Positions 16,478 through 25,368 are shown, numbered from the stretch's first letter. The stretch: 64,000 nucleotides of DNA from Aeromonas fluvialis (GCF_000819885.1 NZ_CDBO01000059.1:1-64000); one strand, 5' to 3'. Translations and numbers: made by a program. Notes: generated by a model not told the origin, from the sequence alone.

Positions 16478-16650
16478 ATGCGTAATTCCTCTGAGGTGTA
16501 AGCAATTGGACCTGTACCGGCCCTTGTTAAGGTGATCGGGTTTGAGTGCCGATGACGACACGGTAGGGCTCTGAACCTTGACTGGAGCTGAATCAATCCG
16601 GCGTGTTTTATTGGTATGTACTTTATCAGTAAGCGTGGTGTGAAATATTT

Positions 16651-16664
16651 TTGTTTTAAAACAA
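16651..16664. promoter_or_regulatory. palindrome in the porin upstream region
   Basis: TTGTTTTAAAACAA is a perfect 14-bp palindrome 174 bases upstream of the porin start. A second palindrome (TGCCAC, 4 bases, GTGGCA) lies at 16682-16697. Either may bind a regulator; the protein is unknown. Confidence 0.35.
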
Positions 16665-16728
16665 TGATTTGATGTTTTTGGTGCCACTTGTGTGGCAGAC
16701 ATAAGATGCCTCAGTAATGAGATCTCGA

Positions 16729-17526
16729 TCAGGTTTTTTGCCACAGAGTTATCAGCAGATCCTGTGCCAATTCATCTGGGCCATGTTGGACAAAGTCGTG
16801 CCGTTGTTCTCCGTTAGCGCGCCAGCCGAGACGGCTGGTTTCCAGAATAAAGGCGCGTACGTGCTGATCCATGGCGATAGGGAACTGGCAGCGCTCCTGG
16901 TTCACCAGTTGAAGACCGGCAAGCGAGGGCCAGCTTAAAGGGTGTTCCATGCTCACTGGATTGAGGCTGACTCTCAGCTGCCACTGATGGCGGGGTCCTG
17001 GTTGCAGATAGAGCAGATAGCCGCCGGGGGCCAGCCAGTCGACCAATTGCTCGGTCTTGATCCTGAGGTCGTTGACCAGCAATATGGCCGCCGAGCCCGG
17101 CTGCAGCGGCGCACGGGCGGGATCTGCAATGACAAACTGGCCGTCCGGCTGCGCTTTTTTGGCGGCAAAGATGGTGTTCTTGGCGATATCAACGCCAGCA
17201 AACTGCCAGCCGGGCAGGCGTTCTGCCAGCGCACGGCAGTAGTAGCCTTCACCACAGCCCAGATGGATCAGCTCGCGTGGCGAGAGGGGGGCGAGCAGGT
17301 TCGCCATTGCGTCGACGAGCGGCAGTTGGTGTCCGGCTTCCAGGAAATGGTGCTTGGCGCGCATCAGGGCACGGCTGTCGCTGTCTTTGGGGTTCTTCTT
17401 GCCGGGGATGAGATCCAGATAACCTTCCGGTGCGGGATCGAAATGGTGCTTGTTGTCGCAATAGCGCCCTTGGGAGGCCTCATGCAGGTGAAGCGGACTG
17501 CGGCAACGGGGACATTGAAGGTGCAT
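16729..17526 (-). CDS. rlmA: 23S rRNA (guanine-745-N1)-methyltransferase
   Basis: The 265-residue enzyme methylates G745 in helix 35 of 23S rRNA. An N-terminal zinc knuckle (Cys5, Cys8, Cys23, His27) recognises RNA, followed by a Rossmann methyltransferase domain with the AdoMet motif LIHLGCGEGYYCRAL and VDIAKNTIFAAKK. The KKNPKDSDSRAL linker is characteristic of RlmA. Length matches the E. coli protein. It is a single gene downstream of crp on the same strand, separated by a terminator. Confidence 0.93.
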   Translation of the reverse strand: MHLQCPRCRSPLHLHEASQGRYCDNKHHFDPAPEGYLDLIPGKKNPKDSDSRALMRAKHHFLEAGHQLPLVDAMANLLAPLSPRELIHLGCGEGYYCRALAERLPGWQFAGVDIAKNTIFAAKKAQPDGQFVIADPARAPLQPGSAAILLVNDLRIKTEQLVDWLAPGGYLLYLQPGPRHQWQLRVSLNPVSMEHPLSWPSLAGLQLVNQERCQFPIAMDQHVRAFILETSRLGWRANGEQRHDFVQHGPDELAQDLLITLWQKT

Positions 17527-17583
17527 AGTGACTCTCTTGGTGAACGCCGGTACGGGTGTTCGGGATTATAGAAGGGAGGGATC

Positions 17584-17610
17584 AAAAAAGGCTGCCGAAG
17601 CAGCCTTTTT
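17584..17610 (-). terminator. intrinsic terminator after crp
   Basis: Stem AAAAAGGCTGC/GCAGCCTTTTT with loop CGAA, symmetric, 30 bases past the crp stop on the minus strand. Confidence 0.9.
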
Positions 17611-17640
17611 CTCCGGTGGCCTGATGGCCATGGCGGGGCA

Positions 17641-18279
17641 TCAGCGGGTGCCGAATACCACTATGGTCTTGCCGTGTGCAGAGATGAGCTCCTGCTCTTC
17701 CAGCATCTTGAGGATGCGGCCCACGGTTTCACGGGAACAGCCGACGATCTGGCCGATCTCCTGGCGAGTGATCTTGATCTGCATGCCATCCGGGTGGGTC
17801 ATGGCATCTGGCTGTTTGGCCAGGTTGAGCAGGGTCTGGGCGATCCGGCCGGTCACATCCAGGAAGGCGAGGTTACCCACTTTTTGGCTGGTGTGCTGCA
17901 GGCGCTTGGCCATCTGGCCAGATAGACGCATCAGAATGTCCGGGTTGACCTGGATCAGCTGACGGAACTTCTTGTACGAGATCTCTGCCACTTCGCAGGA
18001 TCCTTTGGCGCGAACCCAGGCGGAGCGCTCGGGATTCTCGTTCTCTTCGAACATTCCCATCTCGCCCAGGAAGTCGCCCTGGTTCAGATAGGAGAGGATC
18101 ATCTCTTTGCCCTCATCGTCCTTGATCAGGACGGCCACAGTGCCCTTGACGATGTAATAGAGGGTCTCCGCTTTTTCACCCGCATGGATCAGGGTGCTCT
18201 TGGCGGGATACTTATGAATGTGGCAGTGCGACAAGAACCATTCCAGGGTGGGATCGCTTTGCGGTTTGCCAATAACCAT
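17641..18279 (-). CDS. crp: cAMP receptor protein
   Basis: The 212-residue global regulator is near-identical to E. coli CRP in cAMP-contact and DNA-contact segments: [32 protein letters not shown], and the recognition helix [11 protein letters not shown]. It has a two-residue insertion (ENENPERS) in the cyclic-nucleotide domain. It binds TGTGA-N6-TCACA sites, one of which appears at 8150-8165. The start [16 protein letters not shown] fixes the ATG at 18279. The adjacent divergent yhfA gene is conserved in enterobacteria. Confidence 0.98.
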   Translation of the reverse strand: MVIGKPQSDPTLEWFLSHCHIHKYPAKSTLIHAGEKAETLYYIVKGTVAVLIKDDEGKEMILSYLNQGDFLGEMGMFEENENPERSAWVRAKGSCEVAEISYKKFRQLIQVNPDILMRLSGQMAKRLQHTSQKVGNLAFLDVTGRIAQTLLNLAKQPDAMTHPDGMQIKITRQEIGQIVGCSRETVGRILKMLEEQELISAHGKTIVVFGTR

Positions 18280-18607
18280 GAGAATTCCTCTGTAGTGTCT
18301 TTTTATGGACTTGTGCGTCCGGGCAAGCTGCCAATCTTGCCATTCCTTGTATTCGTCGCAGTAGGATAAGAGCCTTTGTCGGTGCTGACAAGGCTTTGCA
18401 GGCTTTTGAAAGAGCCCTTTGGGTAATGCCTGCTGCGCCGCGTTGGCCATTCTAGGGAAGATGGGGGGCAGAGATGTTGATTTTGATCTATTTCCCCCCT
18501 AACACTCCTCTCGCTAGTCGGCTGTGTGCCCTGAGATATGCCGCTTGTTCGATGGTTGGGGTATGCTGGGCACATCATAATAGTGCGACTACATGAGGAG
18601 GCGTGAG
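18280..18607. other. crp-yhfA divergent promoter region
   Basis: The 328 bases between the two divergent genes hold no gene. They should carry both promoters. I could not find a perfect CRP palindrome in it, although crp is autoregulated in relatives. Confidence 0.5.
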
Positions 18608-19012
18608 ATGAAGGCAAAGGTCAGCTGGGTAGAGGGGATGAAGTTCGTAGGGGAGAGCGAGTCTGGCCACAAGGTCATCCTGGATGGTGCCAACCCGGGT
18701 GAGGGGGCGAGTCCGATGGAGATGATCCTGCTGGCGCTCGGTGGCTGCAGCTCTATCGATGTGGTCTCCATTCTCGAAAAAGCACGCCAGGCGGTGACGG
18801 CCTGTCATGTAGAGGTCAGTGGCGAGCGGGTTGATAGCGTGCCCCGTGTGTTCGAGAAGATTAATTTGCATTTCGTGGTGACAGGCAAGGGCTTGGCAGA
18901 CAAGCAGGTAGCCAGAGCGGTCGACCTGTCGATGGAAAAATACTGTTCTGTTTCCCTGATGTTGGAAAAAGCGGTACAAGTTACCCATAGTTATCAAATT
19001 GTTGAAGCTTGA
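18608..19012 (+). CDS. yhfA: OsmC-family protein YhfA
   Basis: The 134-residue protein is the same length as E. coli YhfA. OsmC-fold landmarks are GEGASPMEMILLALGGCSSID, with the conserved Cys in GGCSS, and a second Cys in KYCSVSLML. OsmC proteins are peroxidases acting on organic hydroperoxides using this Cys pair. The start at 18608 is supported by AGGAGG just upstream. Location beside crp is conserved. Confidence 0.93.
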   Translation: MKAKVSWVEGMKFVGESESGHKVILDGANPGEGASPMEMILLALGGCSSIDVVSILEKARQAVTACHVEVSGERVDSVPRVFEKINLHFVVTGKGLADKQVARAVDLSMEKYCSVSLMLEKAVQVTHSYQIVEA

Positions 19013-19039
19013 TAACTGACGATTGTTTCGTTGATATCC

Positions 19040-19104
19040 AAGTATAAGGTCGTCACGTAAGGCCACTGCACAAGGCCATTACATAAGGCCATCACATAAG
19101 GAAA
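19040..19104 (+). repeat. 13-bp tandem repeat ahead of the lysozyme-inhibitor gene
   Basis: Four units of 13 bases (19053-19104), consensus YYACATAAGGCCA, run head to tail. A more diverged unit precedes them (19040-19052). Each unit contains AAGG; the last reads TCACATAAGGAAA and supplies the Shine-Dalgarno sequence for the ATG at 19110. Confidence 0.85.
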
Positions 19105-19109
19105 ATGCA

Positions 19110-19406
19110 ATGAAAAAATGGATCGTTCTGCTTCCCCTGCTGGGTCTGACGGCGTGCAGTAGCCCGCAACCCACCCAGTATCAATACAGCCAATATCAGT
19201 GTGGCGAAGAGATGCTGGCCATCACCTATGATGCCCAGGCTGACATGGTACAGTTTCCCTATGCCGGGGTTTACCACAAGCTGGTGCGCGTTGAATCAGA
19301 GTCCGGTGCCAAATATTCCGACGGTGTGACCACCTTCTGGAATCAGGACAAACAAGGTCTTCTCACCCAGAAAGGGGTGACGCTGCTGACCTGCACGCTG
19401 AAATAG
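19110..19406 (+). CDS. MliC-family lysozyme-inhibitor lipoprotein
   Basis: The 98-residue protein has a lipoprotein signal (LLGLTAC, Cys16) followed by a small beta-barrel domain like MliC/PliC: YQCGEEMLAITYD, the conserved SGAKYSDGVTTFWNQ loop that inserts into the lysozyme active site, and a C-terminal LTCTLK whose Cys can pair with the Cys of YQCG. Ser at +2 predicts outer-membrane anchoring. It would protect the cell wall against host C-type lysozyme. It lies between yhfA and prkB, where enterobacteria have no gene. Its leader carries the 13-bp tandem repeat. Confidence 0.85.
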   Translation: MKKWIVLLPLLGLTACSSPQPTQYQYSQYQCGEEMLAITYDAQADMVQFPYAGVYHKLVRVESESGAKYSDGVTTFWNQDKQGLLTQKGVTLLTCTLK

Positions 19407-19467
19407 GTGTGCCCGCTGGTTCCCTGAATCAGGCCAAGACCTGCTTGGGGCAACGGATTGAGAACAC

Positions 19468-19502
19468 AAAAAACGGCTTGCCGGGAGGCTGGCCGTTTCT
19501 TT
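19468..19502 (+). terminator. probable terminator of the MliC-type gene
   Basis: AAACGGC pairs with GCCGTTT around an inner region that can extend the stem (TTGCC/GGCTG, imperfect), followed by CTTTAATCCCC. It lies 60 bases after the stop. Confidence 0.5.
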
Positions 19503-19527
19503 AATCCCCTTTTTCAATAAGCCAGTA

Positions 19528-20061
19528 TCAGTTGGTTGGGACGCGATGCAGCAGTTTGGCGGCGAGTTGCTGGCTGAATGCCTGACGTTGGCTATCTGTA
19601 ATGCTCACGTCGCTGGTCAGTTGGATGATGCTGCTCCAAACCGCTTTCTCGGTTTTGCGATCGCGCAGCACGATGGCTAGCGAGCCTTTGCGCTGGTCGG
19701 CGGAGGCATGGACCCCCGGCGTCATGCCGAGGCGCGCGAAAATTTCGCCGTCACTGATGTCCTTGCCCCCAGCGACGCCGATGGCGACCCACAGATCCGC
19801 TTCGCCGAGCGGCGCACTCTGCCACCCCTTGCCATTGAGCTCCCGGCTCACCGCCAGTTGCATCGGCTCCAGCCACTTTTCCGCTAACTTTCCGGCGTAT
19901 TGATACTGCTCGGCCAAGGCGAAGCTCGGGGTGGCGCCATATGTCCAGTCGCCAAGGGAGCGAACGATTATGGTGTCAGATTTCAGTGTCGGGGTGACCT
20001 GACCGCTGCTGCAACCGCTCAGCAGGGCGGCCATTACCACAGAAATAAACGCTAACCGCAT
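19528..20061 (-). CDS. DUF4136-type lipoprotein
   Basis: The 177-residue protein begins with a lipobox (LLSGC, Cys17). The rest resembles DUF4136 proteins, small outer-membrane lipoproteins with a conserved WVAIGVAGG strand and LAIVLRDRKTEKAVWSS near the middle. No enzymatic motif is visible. The gene sits just downstream of prkB on the same strand (15 bases), so it may be co-transcribed. Function unknown. Confidence 0.75.
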   Translation of the reverse strand: MRLAFISVVMAALLSGCSSGQVTPTLKSDTIIVRSLGDWTYGATPSFALAEQYQYAGKLAEKWLEPMQLAVSRELNGKGWQSAPLGEADLWVAIGVAGGKDISDGEIFARLGMTPGVHASADQRKGSLAIVLRDRKTEKAVWSSIIQLTSDVSITDSQRQAFSQQLAAKLLHRVPTN

Positions 20062-20076
20062 TATGAACTCCTTGGC

Positions 20077-20946
20077 TTAAGTGATCTTGCCGGTTTCGAG
20101 TAGTTGCTGGATGAGTGGCTTGAGGATCAACTCCATGGCAAACCCCATTTTGCCACCCGGAACGACAATGGTGTTCATACGAGACATGAATGAACCGTCG
20201 ATCATCGACAACAGGTAGGGAAAGTCGACCTGTTTTATGCCGCGAAACCGGATCACCAGCATACTCTCGTCCAGACTCGGGATCACCTTGGCGCTGAAGG
20301 GGTTGGAGGTATCCACCGTCGGCACTCGCTGGAAGTTGATATGGGTGCGGGAGAACTGCGGGGTGATGAAATTGATGTAGTCATCCATGGAACGGACGAT
20401 GGAGTCGGTCACAGCCTCGCGCGAATGCCCTCGCTCCGAGGTATCGCGGATCAGCTTCTGGATCCACTCCAGGTTGACGATGGGCACTACGCCGATGAGA
20501 AAGTCCACGTGGCGGGCCACATTGTGATCTTCGGTGACCACCCCGCCGTGCAGCCCTTCATAAAACAGTAAATCGGTCTCGCTCGGCAGATTCTGCCAGG
20601 GGGTGAAGGTGCCAGGCATCTGGTTGAAGGGGACTGCCTCGTCAAAACTGTGCAGATAGCGGCGATACTGGCCGGTGCCATCCTGGCCATAGCCCTGAAA
20701 AAAGCTCTCCAGCAAGCCGAAGTCATTGGCCTCGGGGCCAAAATAGCTAATGTGGCGCCCCTGTTCGCGCGCCTTGCGGATGGCCACATCCATCTCGGGG
20801 CGGGTATAGCGGTGAAAACTGTCGCCTTCTACCACGGCCGCCTGATAACCCAGTTGGTGGAACATGGAGCGAAAGGCAATGGTGGAGGTAGACGTACCGG
20901 CACCGGACGAGCCAGTAACGGCGATAATGGGATGGTTGGCCGACAT
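20077..20946 (-). CDS. prkB: phosphoribulokinase-like kinase PrkB
   Basis: The 289-residue protein has the P-loop TGSSGAGTST, followed by VVEGDSFHRYTRPEMD and FYEGLHGGV as in the heterotroph phosphoribulokinase family. E. coli has the same gene beside crp-yhfA. No RuBisCO gene is in view, so a Calvin-cycle role is unlikely and the real substrate in these bacteria is uncertain. Length is as expected. It lies downstream of yheT and yheU on the same strand. Confidence 0.93.
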   Translation of the reverse strand: MSANHPIIAVTGSSGAGTSTSTIAFRSMFHQLGYQAAVVEGDSFHRYTRPEMDVAIRKAREQGRHISYFGPEANDFGLLESFFQGYGQDGTGQYRRYLHSFDEAVPFNQMPGTFTPWQNLPSETDLLFYEGLHGGVVTEDHNVARHVDFLIGVVPIVNLEWIQKLIRDTSERGHSREAVTDSIVRSMDDYINFITPQFSRTHINFQRVPTVDTSNPFSAKVIPSLDESMLVIRFRGIKQVDFPYLLSMIDGSFMSRMNTIVVPGGKMGFAMELILKPLIQQLLETGKIT

Positions 20947-20998
20947 ATAATGTTCTCTTCCTTGGGAGTTCCGTTATACGGGCGTGAACCCGATATGG

Positions 20999-21223
20999 TC
21001 AAGACGGCGCGTTGAAACGATCGCGCGGCACGATATTGACCGACTCATGCAACTCGCTATAGACGATCACGGCGAGGCCTTGCTGTAATTGAGTCCTTAC
21101 CATAGCGACTTTGGCCTCTAGGGGGACATCATGTTCGCCATATTCGGTGCCTTCCTGCAGCACAAAGTGCTCGATCAGGTTGGTCAGGGTATCGGCATCC
21201 AACGCTTGCCAGGGGATTATCAT
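20999..21223 (-). CDS. yheU: YheU family protein
   Basis: The 74-residue conserved protein matches YheU: MIIPWQAL at the start, then [14 protein letters not shown] and [12 protein letters not shown]. Function is unknown; the fold is a small helical domain. The homologous start is the ATG at 21223, but no Shine-Dalgarno sequence is visible there. A TTG at 21274 extends the frame by 17 residues and also lacks a well-placed ribosome site. Confidence 0.88.
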   Translation of the reverse strand: MIIPWQALDADTLTNLIEHFVLQEGTEYGEHDVPLEAKVAMVRTQLQQGLAVIVYSELHESVNIVPRDRFNAPS

Positions 21224-21487
21224 GAGGGGATCTCGATGCAAAAGGGCATAACCGTCAGCTATTGTTGTGCGCAATAAAATGAGTGCAACCTCTTTTTTCC
21301 GCGTTTCGTGGAGTGTCTGCCCGAGAGGGGTGATGCCGTTGATGATGCGTTTGGTACCAGTGAGGTGGATCTGGCTACCGGTTATGGCGTGAGGCGTTTT
21401 TTTGTGACGGCGTCAGTGTGGGCAGGCCGGGCCACTACTGGCGCGGGCTGACCAGACACTCGGTATCGCCAAGGCCAGAAGCCGCAA

Positions 21488-22474
21488 TCAGTTCTGTATC
21501 GCCTCCTGAACCTGCTCGGCGATCCAGCGTTCGATCCGCTCATCCAGCCAGAAGCGTGGCCGCCAGGGTGTGCCGTGCAGAAAGCCGACATGGCCACCAC
21601 GCTGGCTCAACTCGTAGCGCACCATGGGGGAGAGTTGCTCGGGGCGCGGGATGACGGCGTCAGACATGAAGGGATCATCTGCGGCGTGAATGACGAGAGT
21701 CGGGATCGGGATCTGGTGTAGCAAGGGCAGACCTGAACAAATCTGATAGTAGTGGCTGGCGTTGTGAAAGCCATGCAGCGGCGCAGTGACCAGCTCGTCA
21801 AAATCGCGCAGGGTGGCAATCTCAGCGACCGCTCTTGGTTGCCAGCGTTCCCTTGCGTTCTGCTGCTGGCGGATCTTGTTGAGCAGATTATGGCGCATGG
21901 TGCGCAGCAGGTAGTTCTGATAGACCTTCGAGAAACCCTGATTGACCCGTTCGGCACAGCTGGCCAGTTGCAGCGGGGCCGAAACCACCACCGCGGCCTT
22001 CAATGCCGCAGGACAGGCCCGCGCCAGCAGATTGACCAGCATATTACCACCGAGTGAAAAGCCGATGGCGATCAGTGGTTTGCCCGGAAAGCGTTGGCTC
22101 AGTTCGGCAATCAGCTCCTGTGCATCCTGAATGGCGCCGGAGTGATACGCTTGCAGATGGCGATTGGGCTCGCCACTGCAGCCGCGAAAGTGCATCAGCA
22201 CCGCCTCTGTGCCCTTCTGTTGCAGATGACTGAACAATCCCTTGGCATAGTGGGAGTGAATGCTCCCCTCCAGCCCGTGAAACACCACCACTAGTGGTTG
22301 CTTGTCAATGCTGACTTTTCCGCTCCAGGCGAGGTCGACAAAGTCCCCATCCTGCAGTTCAAACCGCTCCGCCACAAAGCGGGCAGGTGTGCGGCGCAGC
22401 CATTTGGGCAATATGGTCTGCAGATGAGGATTACGGGCCCACCAAGGGGCGTGGAAGTGGCTCTCTGTCAGCAT
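21488..22474 (-). CDS. yheT: alpha/beta hydrolase YheT
   Basis: The 328-residue protein is a YheT/ABHD-type hydrolase: VVFHGLEGS (oxyanion hole), HFRGCSGEPN, nucleophile elbow IGFSLGGNML, the Asp in HAADDPF, and the His in GGHVGFL. N-terminal PWWARNPHLQTI is family-specific. It is predicted to be a cytosolic esterase of unknown substrate. It leads the yheT-yheU-prkB cluster, the same order as in E. coli. Confidence 0.93.
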   Translation of the reverse strand: MLTESHFHAPWWARNPHLQTILPKWLRRTPARFVAERFELQDGDFVDLAWSGKVSIDKQPLVVVFHGLEGSIHSHYAKGLFSHLQQKGTEAVLMHFRGCSGEPNRHLQAYHSGAIQDAQELIAELSQRFPGKPLIAIGFSLGGNMLVNLLARACPAALKAAVVVSAPLQLASCAERVNQGFSKVYQNYLLRTMRHNLLNKIRQQQNARERWQPRAVAEIATLRDFDELVTAPLHGFHNASHYYQICSGLPLLHQIPIPTLVIHAADDPFMSDAVIPRPEQLSPMVRYELSQRGGHVGFLHGTPWRPRFWLDERIERWIAEQVQEAIQN

Positions 22475-22540
22475 GGGCTCAGTCGGTCTGGGTCGAAGGT
22501 AAAGGGGGCGGGAGGAGGGGACCTCCCGTTAGTGACTTGC

Positions 22541-23440
22541 TTATTTCAGCAGGCGATCGTGATGTTCGGCACCGCGCAACATAGCCTGGATCAACTCGTT
22601 GGCCTCGAACTTGGTCAGTGCCTCGTGCGCGCCCACCTGATGGGCTCGCTCCACACTGATCTCACTGGAGAGGGAGGTGTGCAGGATGATGTAAGCCCCC
22701 GCCAGTTTGCTGTCGCTCTGCACCTCGAAGGCCAGCTCGTAGCCATCGAGCCCCGGCATCTCGATATCGCTCACCAGAATGTCGATGGGGGTCTTCTGGC
22801 TTGCCCGCTGCTGCAACAGGGTCAGTGCATCCTTGCCATTGGTACAGACCTCGTAGGGGATATTAATGTAGTCGAGGGCTGCCATCAGCTGACGACGGGC
22901 GACTGAGGAGTCATCCACCAGCAGGATCCGCATCGGCTTGATCCGCTCCCGCTGAACATCGGTCAGCACTGGATAGAGGTGGCTGGGATCGTCAGGGTAG
23001 ACCCGTGACAGGATCAGCTCCACGTCCAGCAACTGAATCAGCTGACCGTTGACCCGGGTGACCCCGGTCACGAAGACATTGTGGCCGAGGGCGGTGGGCG
23101 GCGGCGCGATATCGCGCCAGTTGCACTCGGTAATCTTGTCGATGCCCCGCACCAGAAAGCCCACCAGGGTACGGCGGCAGTCGGTGATGATGATGAAACA
23201 GTGGGGCTTCTCCTCCTTACTGATGGGGCGATAACCCACCGCCATCGCCATATCGATCACCGGAATGGTGGCGCCGCGCATATTGGCGGCCCCCAGCACG
23301 GTCGGGTGCGAGTGCGGCATGGCTGTCAGCTGAGTGTAAGGGACGATCTCCTTCACCTTGAGGGTGCCGATGGCAAAGGATTGCTGGGCAGAAAGGTGAA
23401 ACAACAACATGCCCTGGGATTGATTGGCTTTGCTCGTCAT
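22541..23440 (-). CDS. cheV: chemotaxis coupling protein CheV
   Basis: The 299-residue protein has a CheW-like domain (residues 10-160, FAIGTLKVKEIVPYTQL, VLGAANMRGATIPVIDM) followed by a receiver domain (about 175-295) with acidic residues LLVDDSSVARR, phosphoacceptor Asp in LVSDIEMPGLDG, and the Thr/Lys switch ILHTSLS and LTKFEANE. It couples chemoreceptors to CheA and is tuned by phosphorylation. I use the ATG at 23440 with AGGA upstream; a GTG at 23476 is a weaker alternative. No other chemotaxis gene is nearby. Confidence 0.93.
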   Translation of the reverse strand: MTSKANQSQGMLLFHLSAQQSFAIGTLKVKEIVPYTQLTAMPHSHPTVLGAANMRGATIPVIDMAMAVGYRPISKEEKPHCFIIITDCRRTLVGFLVRGIDKITECNWRDIAPPPTALGHNVFVTGVTRVNGQLIQLLDVELILSRVYPDDPSHLYPVLTDVQRERIKPMRILLVDDSSVARRQLMAALDYINIPYEVCTNGKDALTLLQQRASQKTPIDILVSDIEMPGLDGYELAFEVQSDSKLAGAYIILHTSLSSEISVERAHQVGAHEALTKFEANELIQAMLRGAEHHDRLLK

Positions 23441-23565
23441 GGCAGATGTCCTGTTGGTCGAAACGTTGGCAGTCACGTCAGGCCTTTAGCATAAAGGATT
23501 ACAGGGGGGATGGCCCTGCCTTGTTAACGGCCATCTGGCAAAAAACTGGACTCGTCCCGCCAATT

Positions 23566-24261
23566 TTAAATGGCTTCTTCCCCCGATGTTTGGCTATTGA
23601 TCTCCTGATCGCCATCCCCGCCGACGCACCACTGTTGGCAGGCAGCGTGCAGTGCGGCCTCATCGGCATAGCCCAGCTTGCTGGCGACCTGGGCGTGCTT
23701 GCTGCCGCCCTTTAGCAATCTGAGCGCTTGCAGCAGTTGCCACTGTTGTTGCAAGGCAGACCCCTCTACCGGTGGATTGGCCAGTTGCGCCCACAGCTGC
23801 AGAGAATCCGGCTGGCCATTGGCCAGCGCTTGCCAGCCGGCTTGCAGCTCACCGTGCCCCTGCTGGCTGATGGCGCACAGTTGCAGCTCATCCTGGATGA
23901 CCTGCAGCCGCTGGCCGTAGGCCCCTTGCCACTCTTTCGGTCGCTGCCACCGGACCAGTGAATCGAGCAAGGCATCGAGCAAGGGGGTGGCTTGCAGCCA
24001 GCCAGCCTGCTGCGGCTGCGCCATGCGCAAAGAGACGCTCAGCCGATCGTAGTGACAACCACTGAGTGGGCTGAAGGCGGCGAGGGCATCGGCACAGAGC
24101 CAGAAGCAACTGCCAGCTGGCAGCAGGAGTTCATGCTGGCCCAATCTCAGCAAGGCGGCGCCTCGGGTTATCCGCAAAAGCTGTCCGGCCGGGCTCCGTT
24201 TGCGGTTGCCGGCCTGCAATCCCTGACAGGAAAAATGGTAGTATTCGCTGGCGTGATGCAT
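23566..24261 (-). CDS. divergent AraC-like regulator
   Basis: The 231-residue protein has an N-terminal cupin-like sensing region (LLRITRGAALLRLGQHELLLPAGSCFW, shown here in pieces: RGAALLRLGQHE and LLPAGSCFWL) and a C-terminal segment with one recognisable AraC-type helix-turn-helix (AQVASKLGYADEAALHAACQ). The usual second helix-turn-helix is short or missing. It is divergent from yheV, with only 39 bases between the two starts, so it may control that gene. The start at 24261 has AGGA eight bases ahead. Effector unknown. Confidence 0.6.
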   Translation of the reverse strand: MHHASEYYHFSCQGLQAGNRKRSPAGQLLRITRGAALLRLGQHELLLPAGSCFWLCADALAAFSPLSGCHYDRLSVSLRMAQPQQAGWLQATPLLDALLDSLVRWQRPKEWQGAYGQRLQVIQDELQLCAISQQGHGELQAGWQALANGQPDSLQLWAQLANPPVEGSALQQQWQLLQALRLLKGGSKHAQVASKLGYADEAALHAACQQWCVGGDGDQEINSQTSGEEAI

Positions 24262-24300
24262 GTAAAAATCCTGATATGATGCTGCCTGGAGGTAACAAAT

Positions 24301-24504
24301 ATGGAAACCAGACGTAAAAAACGCTTCATTGCCGGGGCTGTCTGCCCGGCGTGCGGCAAGTTGGACAATATGATGCTGTATCTGGAGCATGGAGTCGAGA
24401 AGGTGACCTGCGTCGCCTGCGGTGACACCCAGGTGCAAACACCGGAAGAGGTCGACAAGCTGACTCGTGAGGCGGAAGAGGTGATCGGGGTATTTCGTCC
24501 CTGA
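24301..24504 (+). CDS. yheV: YheV family zinc-ribbon protein
   Basis: The 67-residue protein has two CxxC pairs (CPACG and CVACG) that form a zinc ribbon, after a basic N-terminus METRRKKRF. It matches YheV of enterobacteria, where the gene also lies next to slyD. Function is unknown. The start has GGAGG upstream. Confidence 0.92.
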   Translation: METRRKKRFIAGAVCPACGKLDNMMLYLEHGVEKVTCVACGDTQVQTPEEVDKLTREAEEVIGVFRP

Positions 24505-24647
24505 TGAGGCAATGGCTGAGGGGGGATCGGTTTTCCTGTTGATGCTTTTGTCGTTTTTTTCATCACGCTGTGGCGCGGCACGGCATATGCGTGGCCCGCT
24601 TTTTAGGGTATTCTGAGCCCGTTTTTTTCTATCCGCAGGATCCTGAC

Positions 24648-25268
24648 ATGAAAGTAGCTCCTCTGAGCGTGGTTACGCTGGAATACACAGTCACCGACGA
24701 GCACGGTGAAGTCATCGACAGCACTGTCGGCAAAGAGCCGCTGGTCTATCTGCACGGCACCCGTTACCTGGTCTCTGGCCTGGAAGCCGAGCTGGAAGGT
24801 CGCGCGGTAGGTGAAGCCTTCGAAGTGACCCTGGCGCCGAGCCAGGCCTACGGCGAATATGACGAGACCCTGGTACAAGAAGTACCGGGCGAGCTGTTCG
24901 ACGGTATGGAAGTCTCCGAAGGGGATACTTTTGTGGCTGAAACCGACGATGGCCACCGTCCGGTGACCGTGGTTGAAGTGTCTGAAGAGTTCGTCAAGGT
25001 AGATGGCAACCACCCGCTGGCTGGTGTGACCCTGGGCTTCAAGGTCGAGATCAAGGATGTGCGTGCTGCCACTGCCGAAGAGCTGGCTCACGGCCACGTT
25101 CACGGTGAAGGTGGTTGTGGTCACGATCATGGTCATGATCACGACCACGGCCAGGGTGGTTGCTGTGGTGGTGCTGGTCACGATCATGGCCACGACCACG
25201 GTGATGACCATGGTCACGGCGGCTGCTGCGGTGGCGGCGGTTGTGGTGGCAAGGGCCATCAGCACTGA
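24648..25268 (+). CDS. slyD: FKBP-type prolyl isomerase and metallochaperone SlyD
   Basis: The 206-residue protein has the split FKBP domain (VTLEYTVTDEHGEVIDST, YLHGTRYLVSGLE) interrupted by the insert-in-flap chaperone domain (about 70-125), and a C-terminal tail of about 55 residues very rich in His, Cys and Gly (GCGHDHGHDHDHG, CCGGGGCGG). It catalyses prolyl isomerisation and delivers nickel to hydrogenase in relatives. The ATG at 24648 is preceded by CAGGA. yheV-slyD-slyX-fkpA is conserved order. Confidence 0.96.
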   Translation: MKVAPLSVVTLEYTVTDEHGEVIDSTVGKEPLVYLHGTRYLVSGLEAELEGRAVGEAFEVTLAPSQAYGEYDETLVQEVPGELFDGMEVSEGDTFVAETDDGHRPVTVVEVSEEFVKVDGNHPLAGVTLGFKVEIKDVRAATAEELAHGHVHGEGGCGHDHGHDHDHGQGGCCGGAGHDHGHDHGDDHGHGGCCGGGGCGGKGHQH

Positions 25269-25286
25269 TCACGGCCACGCCGATGA

Positions 25287-25317
25287 TAAAAAACCCGCGA
25301 TTCTCGCGGGTTTTTTA
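25287..25317 (+). terminator. intrinsic terminator of slyD
   Basis: Stem AAACCCGCGA/TCGCGGGTTT with a two-base loop region (TTC) and a run of six T; A residues on the far side allow it to serve slyX as well. Confidence 0.9.
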
Positions 25318-25368
25318 TTGGTTGTTGATCGTGCCGGGCAAGATGGCCTGACAACTGATAGCGCCTGA

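Noticed and set aside
25081..25265. His/Cys/Gly repeats in slyD as a novel repeat array
   Set aside because: Metal-binding tails of this kind are a standard property of SlyD.
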